Positions 31,574-40,123 of a stretch of 64,000 nt of DNA are shown piece after piece. Under the pieces are notes generated by a model. That model ran no database searches and was not told where the DNA came from. It was given only the letters and a program-made list of their open reading frames with translations. The DNA lies in the NCBI GenBank assembly GCA_016183615.1, contig JACPEG010000021.1, positions 95,271 to 159,270 on the forward strand, in the 5' to 3' direction. The position numbers and the translations under genes are program-made. Origin of the DNA: Betaproteobacteria bacterium. GTDB lineage: Bacteria; Pseudomonadota; Gammaproteobacteria; Burkholderiales; UBA6910. How positions within the stretch are numbered: the first letter of the stretch is position 1; each line of letters starts with the position of its first letter.

Positions 31574-32247
31574 AGCGGGAGCTGCATGGCGTCTCTCAGC
31601 AATGGCAGCGTGACCGGTCGCTTGGTCTCCAGGGAATAGCGGTCAAGCAGGTCCAGCATCGCGATCAGCGCCGGCAGGTCGCGGCGGCCATGGATCAGGA
31701 GGTAGTGCACCACCTCTTCGGGCAGCCGCATGCCCCGGGCGGCGGCGTGCCGGGCCAGGGCCTCGGCCTTCTCGGCGTCGGAGAGCCGCCGCACCTGGTA
31801 CACCAGTCCCCAAGTGAGCCGGGTCACCAGGTCCTCGCGCAACGGCAGCCGCCCGGGAGGCAATGGGCCCGACACCAGCAGCCGGCCGCCACCCTCGCGC
31901 AGGGCGTTGTAGAGATTGAACAGCCCCACCTGCCCTTCCGGCCCCAGGCCTTCGACGTCATCCACGGCCACGGCATCCTGCTGCGCAAGCGTGGCATCGA
32001 ATGCGGTCTCCGGGGCACAGCTCAACCACGTGGCCGAGCGTCCCTGCTCCCGGAACGCGCGCGCCATGGCCTGCAGCAGGTGCGACCGGCCGCAGCCGGG
32101 CTCGCCCCACAGGTAAACGAATCGCTCGGGCTCGCCGTCGGACACCATGCGCCTCAGCACGCCGAGAAGCTCGGCGTTGCCCCCGGGGACGAAGTTGTCC
32201 AGGGTGGGCGCGGGCGGCGGCGCGAGATCGAGGAGAAGCTGGGACAT
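31549..32247 (-). CDS. hda: DnaA regulatory inactivator Hda
   Basis: Hda, bound to the DNA-loaded beta clamp, stimulates ATP hydrolysis by DnaA and prevents over-initiation. The 232-residue product begins MSQLLLDL, matching the clamp-binding motif near the N-terminus. Its AAA+ domain has the family's atypical Walker A (GEPGCGRSHL, arginine for lysine, as in E. coli Hda) and Walker B AVAVDDVEGL. The final residues GLPRRQP are encoded within a palindromic repeat. The gene stands between the FecR-domain gene and the HAD phosphatase gene. Confidence 0.92.
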   Translation of the reverse strand: MSQLLLDLAPPPAPTLDNFVPGGNAELLGVLRRMVSDGEPERFVYLWGEPGCGRSHLLQAMARAFREQGRSATWLSCAPETAFDATLAQQDAVAVDDVEGLGPEGQVGLFNLYNALREGGGRLLVSGPLPPGRLPLREDLVTRLTWGLVYQVRRLSDAEKAEALARHAAARGMRLPEEVVHYLLIHGRRDLPALIAMLDLLDRYSLETKRPVTLPLLRDAMQLPLGLPRRQP

Positions 32248-32291
32248 GGTTGCATAAACCGGAACAGGCCCGCAGTATAAGCCGATCCCAA

Positions 32292-33401
32292 ATGTTTAAC
32301 TATTCCATTCCCCGCGCCGCAGGCCTGATCGCGGCGCTCGTCGCGGCATTGTTGCTGCTTCCCGCGTTTCCCGCGGGGGCTGCCGCCGTCGCCGGTACCG
32401 TGGAACTTGCGGAGGGCGAAATCCGGGTGCTCCGGGAAGCCCGGTCCCTTGCCCCGAAGGCGGGCGATGTCATCCACGTCGGCGACACGGTAGTCACCGC
32501 AAACGACGGCGAGCTCCACCTGCGCATGGAGGACCAGGGATTCCTGGCGGTGCGCCCCAACACCCGGATGAAAATCGACGCCTACCGGGCTGAGGGCGAC
32601 CGAAGTGACAGGAGCGTGTTGCTCCTGTTCGTGGGCACCCTGCGCTCCGTCACCGGCTGGATCGGGAAAAACCTGCCCCGCAACTACAGCATCCGAACCC
32701 CTACCGCGGCGCTGGGCATCCGCGGCACCGACCACGAGCCCCTGTACATTCCCGAGGACGCCCCCGGCGCGGAGGGGGAACCGGGAACCTACGACAAGGT
32801 GAACGAGGGCGAGACGTTCATCCAGAATCGCCGGGGCAAGGTGTTCGTCAAGGCCAGCCAGGCCGCGTTCGTGCCTTTCCACGGCCGCGCCGCGCCGAAG
32901 CTGCTGAAGCTGGTCCCGGTCTTCTTCCGTCCGACCCGCAATGAGGCGACGATCGAGAAGCGGCGCGAAACCCTGAAGCAGGAAATCGACAAGCGCCTGG
33001 AGGAGCGCCGCAAGGAAATCAAGAACAAGAAGGCCGAACGGCAAAAAGCGCTGGCGGAAAAGCAGAAGGAGCGGCGCGACGAGCTGAAGAAGCGCCAGGC
33101 GGAACGCCAGCGCCTGCAGGACGAGCGGCGCCTCCAGCGGGACGAGAAAAAGCGGGAGCTGGAGGAGCGCAGGAAGACGCTTGAGGAAGACCGGCGGCAG
33201 CGCGAGGCGGACCGGGACGATCGCCGGGAGCGCCAGAAAAATCTGGAGAAGCGCCGGCCCTCCCGGGCGATCGAACGGTCGGAGGACCGGAGCGAAAGCG
33301 AGCGACGCGAAGCCGCGGCGGAAAAACGCCGCCAAGCCAGGGAACGCCGCGACCGGAACGACAACCAGGAAGATCGCGGCCGGGGCCGGCGGGAACCGTA
33401 G
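32292..33401 (+). CDS. FecR-domain protein with long charged coiled-coil tail
   Basis: The 369-residue product has a signal peptide (about 1-31) and a FecR domain (about 32-165), seen in GDVIHVGDTVVTANDGEL, RPNTRMKID and TPTAALGIRGTD. From about 215 to 350 it is almost wholly Arg, Lys, Glu and Gln in a continuous helical pattern expected to form a coiled coil. It ends in an Arg/Asp/Gly tail. FecR domains outside sigma-factor systems are common in secreted proteins and may bind surface polymers. No sigma factor or TonB receptor is near. The ATG at 32292 gives the signal peptide. It is divergent from hda. Confidence 0.78.
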   Translation: MFNYSIPRAAGLIAALVAALLLLPAFPAGAAAVAGTVELAEGEIRVLREARSLAPKAGDVIHVGDTVVTANDGELHLRMEDQGFLAVRPNTRMKIDAYRAEGDRSDRSVLLLFVGTLRSVTGWIGKNLPRNYSIRTPTAALGIRGTDHEPLYIPEDAPGAEGEPGTYDKVNEGETFIQNRRGKVFVKASQAAFVPFHGRAAPKLLKLVPVFFRPTRNEATIEKRRETLKQEIDKRLEERRKEIKNKKAERQKALAEKQKERRDELKKRQAERQRLQDERRLQRDEKKRELEERRKTLEEDRRQREADRDDRRERQKNLEKRRPSRAIERSEDRSESERREAAAEKRRQARERRDRNDNQEDRGRGRREP

Positions 33402-33432
33402 GGCGCGCCGGGTGCGCGTCGCGCACGGCGGA

Positions 33433-34497
33433 TCAACTGGAGTAGGCGCCGCTTTCCAGGTATTTCCTGCGGAGGCGCCGCAGCCCCACCAGCAGCGCCG
33501 CGCTGGCGGGCAGCGCCAGCAGGATCCCGAAGAACCCGAACAGCTGGCCGAACGCCAGCAGGGCGAAAATCACCGCCACCGGGTGCAGGCCGATGCGGTC
33601 CCCCACCAGCCACGGCGTCACCGCCATCCCTTCCACGGCCTGCCCCAGGGCAAACACGATCCAGACCGGCACCAGGCCTGCAAGGTCGGGGAACTGCAGC
33701 AGTCCCACCAGGGTCGCCAGGGCGACGCCCACGATGACGCCCAGGTAGGGCACGAACACCAGAAGACCCGCCACCACCCCGATCGGCAGCGAGTAATCGA
33801 GGCCCGCGATCCACAGGCCCGTCGCGTAGAACGCGCTCATGATGAGCATCACCGAGATCTGGCCCCGCAGGAATTCGCCCAGCACGCGGTCCACGTCGCG
33901 CGCGAGCCCGCTCACCTCGGCGTGCCAGCGCCGCGGGATCATTTCCTCGACACGAGCCAGGATCGGGTGCCAGTCCCGCAGGAAGTAGAACAGCACCACC
34001 GGCACCAGCACCAGGGTGGTGAGGAATCCGACCACGGCGAGCCCCCCGGTCTTGACGGACGGCAGCAGCTTGAGCGCGACCCCGCGGGCGCTCTCCAGGT
34101 GTTCGCTGACCAGCGCTTTCAGGCTCGCGGAATCCAGCTCCAGTTCCACCCCGAACCGTTCCTTGAGCCACGGCGCGAGGCTCCCCCGCAGCCATTCCAG
34201 GTAATCGGGGAGGCGCGCGAGCAGGGTGGCGAACTGTTTCTCCACCAGCGGCGCGAGAATCAGGGTCAGGCCCGCAAACAGTCCCAGCAGGAACAGCATC
34301 GCCAGGATCACTCCGAGAGTTCGCGGAACCCGCTTCGCCTGCAGCCGGTCGACCACGGGATTGACGACGTAGGCCAGCACGCCAGCCAGCAGAAACGGGG
34401 TAAGCACCGGACTCAGGAGGTAGACCAGGCCCGCCGCCGCCGCCGCCAGCGCGAGCCACCACAGATAGCGCGCAGCCTCGAAGCTTTCGGAAGTCAT
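33433..34497 (-). CDS. perM: AI-2E family transporter (PerM-like membrane protein)
   Basis: The 354-residue polytopic membrane protein has seven to eight segments. The first pair encloses SPVLTPFLLAGVLAYVVNPV, a periplasmic or cytoplasmic helical region lies at about 95-150, and the C-terminal block includes GVIVGVALATLVG and VGDRIGLHPVAVIFALLAFG. These are the family signature. Members export small molecules or act in ion exchange; PerM itself has no proven role. It is divergent from purM, the conserved perM-purM arrangement of proteobacteria. I chose the ATG at 34497; the antisense of purM stays open upstream but is not coding. Confidence 0.88.
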   Translation of the reverse strand: MTSESFEAARYLWWLALAAAAAGLVYLLSPVLTPFLLAGVLAYVVNPVVDRLQAKRVPRTLGVILAMLFLLGLFAGLTLILAPLVEKQFATLLARLPDYLEWLRGSLAPWLKERFGVELELDSASLKALVSEHLESARGVALKLLPSVKTGGLAVVGFLTTLVLVPVVLFYFLRDWHPILARVEEMIPRRWHAEVSGLARDVDRVLGEFLRGQISVMLIMSAFYATGLWIAGLDYSLPIGVVAGLLVFVPYLGVIVGVALATLVGLLQFPDLAGLVPVWIVFALGQAVEGMAVTPWLVGDRIGLHPVAVIFALLAFGQLFGFFGILLALPASAALLVGLRRLRRKYLESGAYSS

Positions 34498-34611
34498 TTC
34501 GGGTAGAATTCCCGTTCCGTGATTTTTGTTCCGGGTATTTAACCACAGAGCGTCCGGATAACCCAGGGACACCCGGCCCCGCAGCGATTCCGGGCGCGAC
34601 GCGAGCCCCCG

Positions 34612-35655
34612 TTGAGCCAGACCGAAAAAACCCCCCTTTCCTACCGCGATGCCGGCGTTGACATCGACGCCGGGGACCGGCTGGTCGAAAACATCAAGCC
34701 CTTTGCCAGGCGCACCCTGCGGCCGGAAGTGCTCGCCAGCATCGGCGGATTCGGCGCGCTGTTCGAGGTTCCGAAAAACTATCGCAATCCGGTGCTGGTG
34801 TCGGGCACCGACGGGGTGGGCACCAAGCTCAAGCTCGCCTTCCAGCTCAACCGGCACGACACGGTGGGGATCGATCTGGTCGCCATGAGTGTGAACGACA
34901 TCCTGGTGCAGGGGGCGGAGCCGCTGTTCTTCCTGGATTACTTCGCCTGCGGCAAGCTCGACGTGGCGGCGGCAACCGACGTGGTGAAGGGCATCGCCAG
35001 GGGCTGCGAGCTCGCGGGCTGTGCTCTGATCGGGGGTGAAACCGCGGAGATGCCCGGCATGTACCCGGAAGGCGAGTACGATCTCGCCGGGTTCGCCGTG
35101 GGCGTGGTGGAAAAGGACCGCATCATCGACGGCAGCGCCATCCGCGAGGGCGACGCGCTGCTGGGGCTCGCTTCCAGCGGCGCTCATTCCAACGGCTACT
35201 CCCTGATCCGCAAGATCATCGAAAGAGGCCGGCCGGACCTGTCGGCGGATTTCCACGGCCGGCCGTTGAAGGACGTGATCATGGAGCCCACCCGCATCTA
35301 CGTGAAGCCGATGCTTGGCCTGATGAAGGGAATCCCGGTGAAGGGCCTCGCCCACATCACCGGCGGCGGCCTGTTGGAGAACATCCCCCGGGTGCTGCCG
35401 CAGGGCCTCACTGCGGCGCTCGCCAGGGGAAGCTGGGAAACGCCGCCGTTATTCGCCTGGCTCCAGGACCAGGGCAAGGTGGCGGAATCCGAAATGCACC
35501 GCGTGTTCAACTGCGGCATCGGGATGGTCGTGGTGGTGGCGAAGGAGCATGCGAAAGCCGCGCTTGATCACCTCGCCTCGGCAGGTGAGCACGCCTGGGA
35601 GATTGGCGCCATCCGCAAGCGGCGGGACGGCGAAGCCGCCACCACCGTTGGCTGA
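34612..35655 (+). CDS. purM: Phosphoribosylformylglycinamidine cyclo-ligase
   Basis: PurM closes the imidazole ring, converting FGAM to AIR with ATP. The 347-residue product has [16 protein letters not shown] near the start, the ATP-site [11 protein letters not shown], and [12 protein letters not shown]. The C-terminal [16 protein letters not shown] is also present. The start appears to be TTG at 34612, since no ATG or GTG gives the family's N-terminus. It is followed after 17 bases by purN, forming the usual purMN pair. Confidence 0.96.
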   Translation: MSQTEKTPLSYRDAGVDIDAGDRLVENIKPFARRTLRPEVLASIGGFGALFEVPKNYRNPVLVSGTDGVGTKLKLAFQLNRHDTVGIDLVAMSVNDILVQGAEPLFFLDYFACGKLDVAAATDVVKGIARGCELAGCALIGGETAEMPGMYPEGEYDLAGFAVGVVEKDRIIDGSAIREGDALLGLASSGAHSNGYSLIRKIIERGRPDLSADFHGRPLKDVIMEPTRIYVKPMLGLMKGIPVKGLAHITGGGLLENIPRVLPQGLTAALARGSWETPPLFAWLQDQGKVAESEMHRVFNCGIGMVVVVAKEHAKAALDHLASAGEHAWEIGAIRKRRDGEAATTVG

Positions 35656-35672
35656 TTGCCGGGACACTCCCG

Positions 35673-36326
35673 ATGAGCAGCGGCAACCCGAAGACCATGG
35701 TCATTCTCATCTCCGGCCGCGGCAGCAACATGGAGGCACTGCTGAAAAGCCGCCTGCCCGGGAAAATCGCCGCAGTCATCAGCAACCGGCCGGATGCGAA
35801 GGGGCTGCAGACCGCCCGCGGCCAGGGAGTGGAAACCGCGGTGATCGACCACAGGGCCCATCCCACCCGGGAAGCGTTCGATGCCGCCCTCGCGCAGGCC
35901 GTTGATCGCTACAGCCCGGACCTGGTGGTGCTGGCGGGTTTCATGCGCATCCTCACCGACCGCTTCGTGGCACGCTATTCAGGGCGGCTGCTCAACATCC
36001 ACCCGTCGCTGCTTCCCGCGTTCCCGGGGCTCGACACCCACGCCAGGGCCATCGAATCCGGGGTCACGATCCACGGCTGCACCGTGCATTTCGTCACCCC
36101 GAGCCTCGATCATGGCCCCATCGTCATCCAGGCCGCCGTGCCGGTGCTGCCCGGAGATACCGAAGACGCGCTTGCGGCCCGGGTGCTCTCCCACGAGCAC
36201 CGTATCTATCCCCAGGCCGTGCGCTGGTTCCTGGAAGACCGCCTGCGGATCGCGGGCGAGCGCGTGCGGGTAAAGGGGGCCAGGGCCGGCGTCGGCGTCC
36301 TCTACGCTCCGGAGCCCGACCAGTGA
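35673..36326 (+). CDS. purN: Phosphoribosylglycinamide formyltransferase PurN
   Basis: PurN adds a formyl group from 10-formyl-THF to GAR. The 217-residue product has the phosphate-binding ISGRGSNMEALL and the catalytic asparagine and histidine in NIHPSLLPAFPG. The catalytic aspartate is in SLDHGPIV. Length matches the family. Its stop overlaps the GTG start of the next gene by four bases (GTGA), so the downstream DUF3108 gene is coupled to the purine genes. Confidence 0.96.
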   Translation: MSSGNPKTMVILISGRGSNMEALLKSRLPGKIAAVISNRPDAKGLQTARGQGVETAVIDHRAHPTREAFDAALAQAVDRYSPDLVVLAGFMRILTDRFVARYSGRLLNIHPSLLPAFPGLDTHARAIESGVTIHGCTVHFVTPSLDHGPIVIQAAVPVLPGDTEDALAARVLSHEHRIYPQAVRWFLEDRLRIAGERVRVKGARAGVGVLYAPEPDQ

Positions 36327-37009
36327 CATCGCTTGCAGGCCTCCTTTTCGCCCTGTTGTGCGTTTCCGCCGCGGCGGCCGAGGTTCCGAAGCACGTCACG
36401 CTGAGCTACCAGCTCATTCGCGACGGGCTGCCGGTGGCCGAGGTGACCGAAGCCCTCGAACACGACGGCAAGCGCTACACCATCGTCAGCGATGCCGTGA
36501 CTTCGGGAATCGCGGCGCTGTTCAGCAAGGGCGGCATCCAGCGGGGCAGCAAGGGAACGGTGACTCCCGACGGGCTGCGGCCCGAAATCTACCGGGACGA
36601 GCGCACCGGCCGTTCCCCGGCGGTCGCGCGGTTCGACTGGGCGGCCCGTTCCATCACCCTGGAGGCCCCGGGCGGAAAGCAGCAGATGCCGTTGCCCGAT
36701 CCCGCCCACGACCGGCTGAGCTTCCTCTACAGCTTCGCTTTCCGCCTGCTCCAGGGCGGGGACTACACCTTCGCCATGACCGACGGCCGCCATCTCACGC
36801 GGTACCGGTACCTGATCGTGGGTCAGGATCACCTCGCGACGCCCATGGGAAACCTGGAAACCCTGAAGCTCGCCAGGGACCAGCAGGAGGACGGACAGGG
36901 CAGCGAGATCTGGCTCGCCCTCCGGTACCACTGGCTTCCGGCACGCATCCGCGTCACCGAAAAGGACGGTACGGTCATCGACCAGGTGGTGACCGCCATC
37001 CGCTACTGA
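36323..37009 (+). CDS. Exported DUF3108 protein
   Basis: The 228-residue product has a signal peptide (about 1-19, ending AAAAE) followed by one DUF3108 domain. Typical features are the repeating beta pattern LSYQLIRDGLPVAEV, the RGSKGTVTPDGLRPEIY section, and the C-terminal EIWLALRYHWLPARIRVTEKDG. DUF3108 proteins have a beta-rich fold related to lipoprotein carriers, but their job is not established. It starts with GTG overlapping the purN stop. A paralogous gene follows 32 bases on. Confidence 0.78.
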   Translation: MTSLAGLLFALLCVSAAAAEVPKHVTLSYQLIRDGLPVAEVTEALEHDGKRYTIVSDAVTSGIAALFSKGGIQRGSKGTVTPDGLRPEIYRDERTGRSPAVARFDWAARSITLEAPGGKQQMPLPDPAHDRLSFLYSFAFRLLQGGDYTFAMTDGRHLTRYRYLIVGQDHLATPMGNLETLKLARDQQEDGQGSEIWLALRYHWLPARIRVTEKDGTVIDQVVTAIRY

Positions 37010-37041
37010 CCGGACTCCGGGTCCCCGCCGGCGCGGGTCCG

Positions 37042-38112
37042 ATGGTCCGAATCGCCCCTGTTGCCGTGAGCCGCCCCGATCAAAGACGCACCTCTCCTGC
37101 CCCCGCGGTCAAGCTGGCCTGGGCCATGGTGGCCTCGGTGGCCCTGCATTTCGCGCTGATTATCTCCGGACCCCGCAGTCTCCTGCCATTCGGCGAGGAC
37201 GAGGCCTATGGTCCCCCGCTCACCGCGGAAATCGCCGGATCGGCCCCTGCCCTGGCCGCGGCAAAGGCGGCGGCGAAGCCCGCGCCGTCCAGGCCCCGCC
37301 GCGTCCCGCGCAAGACGCCGGCGGCGGAACCCGCGCCCGCGCCGCCGCCCGGTCCCGTGTTGCCCCAGGCAGAGGAATCTCCTGCGCCGGAACCCGAGGA
37401 ACAGGTCAGCGCAGCGGCGCCGCTCCTGCCGCCCGAGCCGCTGCCCGAGCAGACACTGCCCGAAGTGCAGCTCCCGGCCAGGGCGGAACTGCAATATGTG
37501 CTGATCAAGGGCACCCAGGGGCTGCGGGTAGGCAAGGTCAGCCACAACTGGCAGGCGGAGGGCGAGCGCTACCGGGTAAAAAGCGTGCTCGAGGCCAGCG
37601 GTCCGTTCTCCCTGTTCTATTCGGGACAGCTGATTCAGGAAAGCGAAGGCACCATCACGCCCCAGGGCTTGCGCCCCGACACCTATCTGATTCAGCGCGG
37701 CAGCGCCGATGAGACGGAAACCGCCAGATTCGAGTGGGAGACGTTCCGGCTGGTGCTCGGATCGAGAAACGGCAGCCGCATCCTTTTCCTCCCGCCCTAC
37801 GCCCAGGATCAGCTCAGCTTCCTGCACAATCTTCCGTTCATCACGCCCGATGCGGGCCGCTACCGCATGGTGATTGCCAGCTCCCGCAAGGTGGATGCCT
37901 ACGAGTACGACGTGGTGGGCGAGGAGACGCTGGAGACCGAATCCGGCCTTATCCGGGCAATCCACCTGCGCAAGCGCCGCGGCGCGGCCACCGAGGGAAC
38001 CGACGTGTGGCTCGCCCCCGAGCACCACCTGTTGCCGGTGAAAATCCAGATCACCGACAAGAGCGGCGATACCGTGCAGCAGGTCATCTCCAGAATCGAA
38101 ATCCAGCCCTGA
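37042..38112 (+). CDS. Membrane-anchored DUF3108 protein with proline-rich linker
   Basis: The 356-residue product has a short cytoplasmic head, one membrane segment (about 28-46, AWAMVASVALHFALIIS), a long Pro/Ala/Glu-rich stretch (about 65-145) and a C-terminal DUF3108 domain (about 150-356). The layout is like TonB: an anchor, a stiff periplasm-spanning linker and a folded end. The DUF3108 part is a paralogue of the gene just upstream. I chose the ATG at 37042, the only start that gives the membrane anchor as the first hydrophobic segment. Function is unknown. Confidence 0.75.
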   Translation: MVRIAPVAVSRPDQRRTSPAPAVKLAWAMVASVALHFALIISGPRSLLPFGEDEAYGPPLTAEIAGSAPALAAAKAAAKPAPSRPRRVPRKTPAAEPAPAPPPGPVLPQAEESPAPEPEEQVSAAAPLLPPEPLPEQTLPEVQLPARAELQYVLIKGTQGLRVGKVSHNWQAEGERYRVKSVLEASGPFSLFYSGQLIQESEGTITPQGLRPDTYLIQRGSADETETARFEWETFRLVLGSRNGSRILFLPPYAQDQLSFLHNLPFITPDAGRYRMVIASSRKVDAYEYDVVGEETLETESGLIRAIHLRKRRGAATEGTDVWLAPEHHLLPVKIQITDKSGDTVQQVISRIEIQP

Positions 38113-38117
38113 AAATC

Positions 38118-39389
38118 ATGAGCCGCGATACCTCTGAACTGTCTCCTGCCCGCATCGATGCGGCGGTCACGGCGCTGCGCCAGGTCCTGCCGCTGGCCCA
38201 CCCGGCGGACGCCCTGCTGCGGCGGCATTTCCAGGATCACCCGAAGCTCGGCGCCAAGGACCGGGCATTCGTCGCCGAAACCGTGTTTGGGGTGCTGCGC
38301 CACCGCATGACGCTGGAGCGCCTGGCGCCCCGGGCCGCGCCGCGCCCCCTGGTGCTCGCCTATCTTCTGCGCTTCCAGGGCATCAATTTGCGCGCCCTGG
38401 CGCCGCTGCTGAAGGAGGGTGAAGCCGATTGGCTTGCCGCCGCCAAGGCGATCCCCGCGGATGCACTGCCGCTGGAGGCCCGCGCCGAGTTTCCGGCATG
38501 GCTCCTGGAGAAGCTGCGGGGCTTCATGGAGGAAGCGGATATCCTCGCCCTGGGACGGGCGCTTCAGTCCGGTGCGCCGCTGGATTTGCGGGTGAATCCG
38601 CTGCGGGCAAGCCGCGACGAAGCGCTTGCGGCGCTCAGGGCCGAGGGCATCGACGGCGAGCTCACGCCCTACTCGCCTGTCGGCATCCGCCTCAAGGCCA
38701 AGCCGGCGATCAACCGGCATCCCCTGTTCCTGGAAGGCAAGGTCGAAGTGCAGGACGAGGGCAGCCAGCTCCTCGGCTACCTGGTCGCGCCCAGGCGCCG
38801 GGAAATGGTCGCGGACTTCTGCGCCGGGGCCGGCGGCAAGACCCTGCTGCTGGGCGCCCTCATGCACTCCGAGGGCCGGCTCTACGCCTTCGACGTCTCC
38901 GATAAGCGACTCGCCAATCTCAGGACCCGGCTCAAGCGCTCGGGACTTTCCAACGTGCATCCGGAGCGCATCGCGGGCGAAAACGACACGAGAATCAAGC
39001 GCCTCGCCGGCAAGATCGACCGGGTGCTGGTGGACGCACCCTGCAGCGGGCTGGGAACGCTGCGCCGCAATCCGGATCTGAAATGGCGCCAGTCGGCCCA
39101 AAGTGTCGAGGAGCTCACGCGCAAGCAGGCGGCGATCCTGGCCTCGGCCTCGCGGCTGCTGAAACCCGGCGGGCGGCTGGTGTATGCCACCTGCAGCCTG
39201 CTGCCCGAGGAAAACCAGGGAATCGTCGCCGCGTTTCTCGCCGCCCATCCGGATTTTGCCGAGGTGAGCTGCGCGGGCATTCTCGCCCAGCAGAAAATTC
39301 CCCTCGACACGGGACGCCACCTGGAGCTCCTGCCCCATCGCCACGGCACCGACGGCTTTTTCGCCGCGGCCATGGAACGGAAACGCTGA
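38118..39389 (+). CDS. rsmB: RsmB/NOP family 16S rRNA cytosine-C5 methyltransferase
   Basis: The 423-residue protein has an N-terminal NusB-like helical region and a C-terminal SAM-dependent methyltransferase domain. The SAM motif is VADFCAGAGGKTLLLG. The two catalytic cysteines are in VDAPCSGLGT and in YATCSLLPEEN, the TCS cysteine being the nucleophile. RsmB methylates C967 of 16S rRNA. The assignment between RsmB and close paralogues rests on general similarity; the usual fmt neighbour is absent, so the target is not certain. It begins five bases after the DUF3108 gene. Confidence 0.8.
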   Translation: MSRDTSELSPARIDAAVTALRQVLPLAHPADALLRRHFQDHPKLGAKDRAFVAETVFGVLRHRMTLERLAPRAAPRPLVLAYLLRFQGINLRALAPLLKEGEADWLAAAKAIPADALPLEARAEFPAWLLEKLRGFMEEADILALGRALQSGAPLDLRVNPLRASRDEALAALRAEGIDGELTPYSPVGIRLKAKPAINRHPLFLEGKVEVQDEGSQLLGYLVAPRRREMVADFCAGAGGKTLLLGALMHSEGRLYAFDVSDKRLANLRTRLKRSGLSNVHPERIAGENDTRIKRLAGKIDRVLVDAPCSGLGTLRRNPDLKWRQSAQSVEELTRKQAAILASASRLLKPGGRLVYATCSLLPEENQGIVAAFLAAHPDFAEVSCAGILAQQKIPLDTGRHLELLPHRHGTDGFFAAAMERKR

Positions 39390-39443
39390 CCGGCAGCCGG
39401 CATCCTCTGTCAGCCGGGAGACCCGCCGATGCGTTAACGCCGG

Positions 39444-40073
39444 ATGGCCTCCCGTCGCGCGGCGCCGAATTTCCGTCAATCAGTATCGACCGGTGCGAGG
39501 TCCGCGACGGTCCTCCTGGCCTGGCTCGCGCTGGCCCATCCTGCCCCGGCCCTCGAGCCCGCGCTTGCCGCGCCAGGGATAACACTCCAGGCCGCAGGCA
39601 CGGTCCAGCTTGCCTTCACCCCCGGCGACGAGGCGGACCGCATCGTCGTTGGCGCCATAGGGAAGGCGCGGCGCCAGGTCCTGGTCCAGGCCTTCAGCTT
39701 CACTCATCGCCGGATCGCGGAGGCTTTGATCGCCGCCCTGCGCCGCGGCGTCGATGTGCAAGTCATTGCCGACCGGCAGCAGGCATGGGGCATTTCCGGC
39801 GATCTCATCGCCAAGCTCGCAGCGGCCGGCGTGCAGGTCTTTCTCGATGGCGATCACGAGGCGGCCCACAGCAAGGCGATGGTGATCGACCAGGGTTTTT
39901 CGGAGGGCGTCGTGATCACCGGCAGCTACAACTTCACCTACGCCGCGCAGTATCGCAATGCCGAAAACCTGGTGGTATTTCACGGCCATTCCGCCGTGGT
40001 GGACGCCTACTTCGCCAACTGGAAGCGCCACCGCGAGCACGCCGAGCCCTATCTGCGGCTGATGCAGAATTAG
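39444..40073 (+). CDS. Phospholipase D-type nuclease (Nuc-like), exported
   Basis: The 209-residue product starts with a signal or anchor segment (about 20-37) and has a single HKD motif, H142-K144-D149 in HSKAMVID. This is the hallmark of Nuc-type phospholipase D enzymes that act as dimers on DNA. The family's GSYNFTYAAQYRNAEN follows. It may degrade extracellular or periplasmic DNA. It is on the same strand as the methyltransferase and mscS-like genes, but separated by about 50 bases from each. Confidence 0.85.
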   Translation: MASRRAAPNFRQSVSTGARSATVLLAWLALAHPAPALEPALAAPGITLQAAGTVQLAFTPGDEADRIVVGAIGKARRQVLVQAFSFTHRRIAEALIAALRRGVDVQVIADRQQAWGISGDLIAKLAAAGVQVFLDGDHEAAHSKAMVIDQGFSEGVVITGSYNFTYAAQYRNAENLVVFHGHSAVVDAYFANWKRHREHAEPYLRLMQN

Positions 40074-40123
40074 CGGGGAACCCCCGTGCTAGAATCTGCG
40101 GGTCGCGACCCATCGCCTGCCCC

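Noticed and set aside
32001..32291. Extension of the FecR-domain gene upstream of 32292
   Set aside because: It is antisense to hda and would place about 97 Arg/Pro-rich residues before a clear signal peptide.
33433..35355. A 640-codon open frame on the minus strand running across purM and perM
   Set aside because: Only the last 354 codons are perM. The upstream part is antisense to purM, an intact enzyme, and has no family match; GC-rich codon use keeps the antisense frame open.
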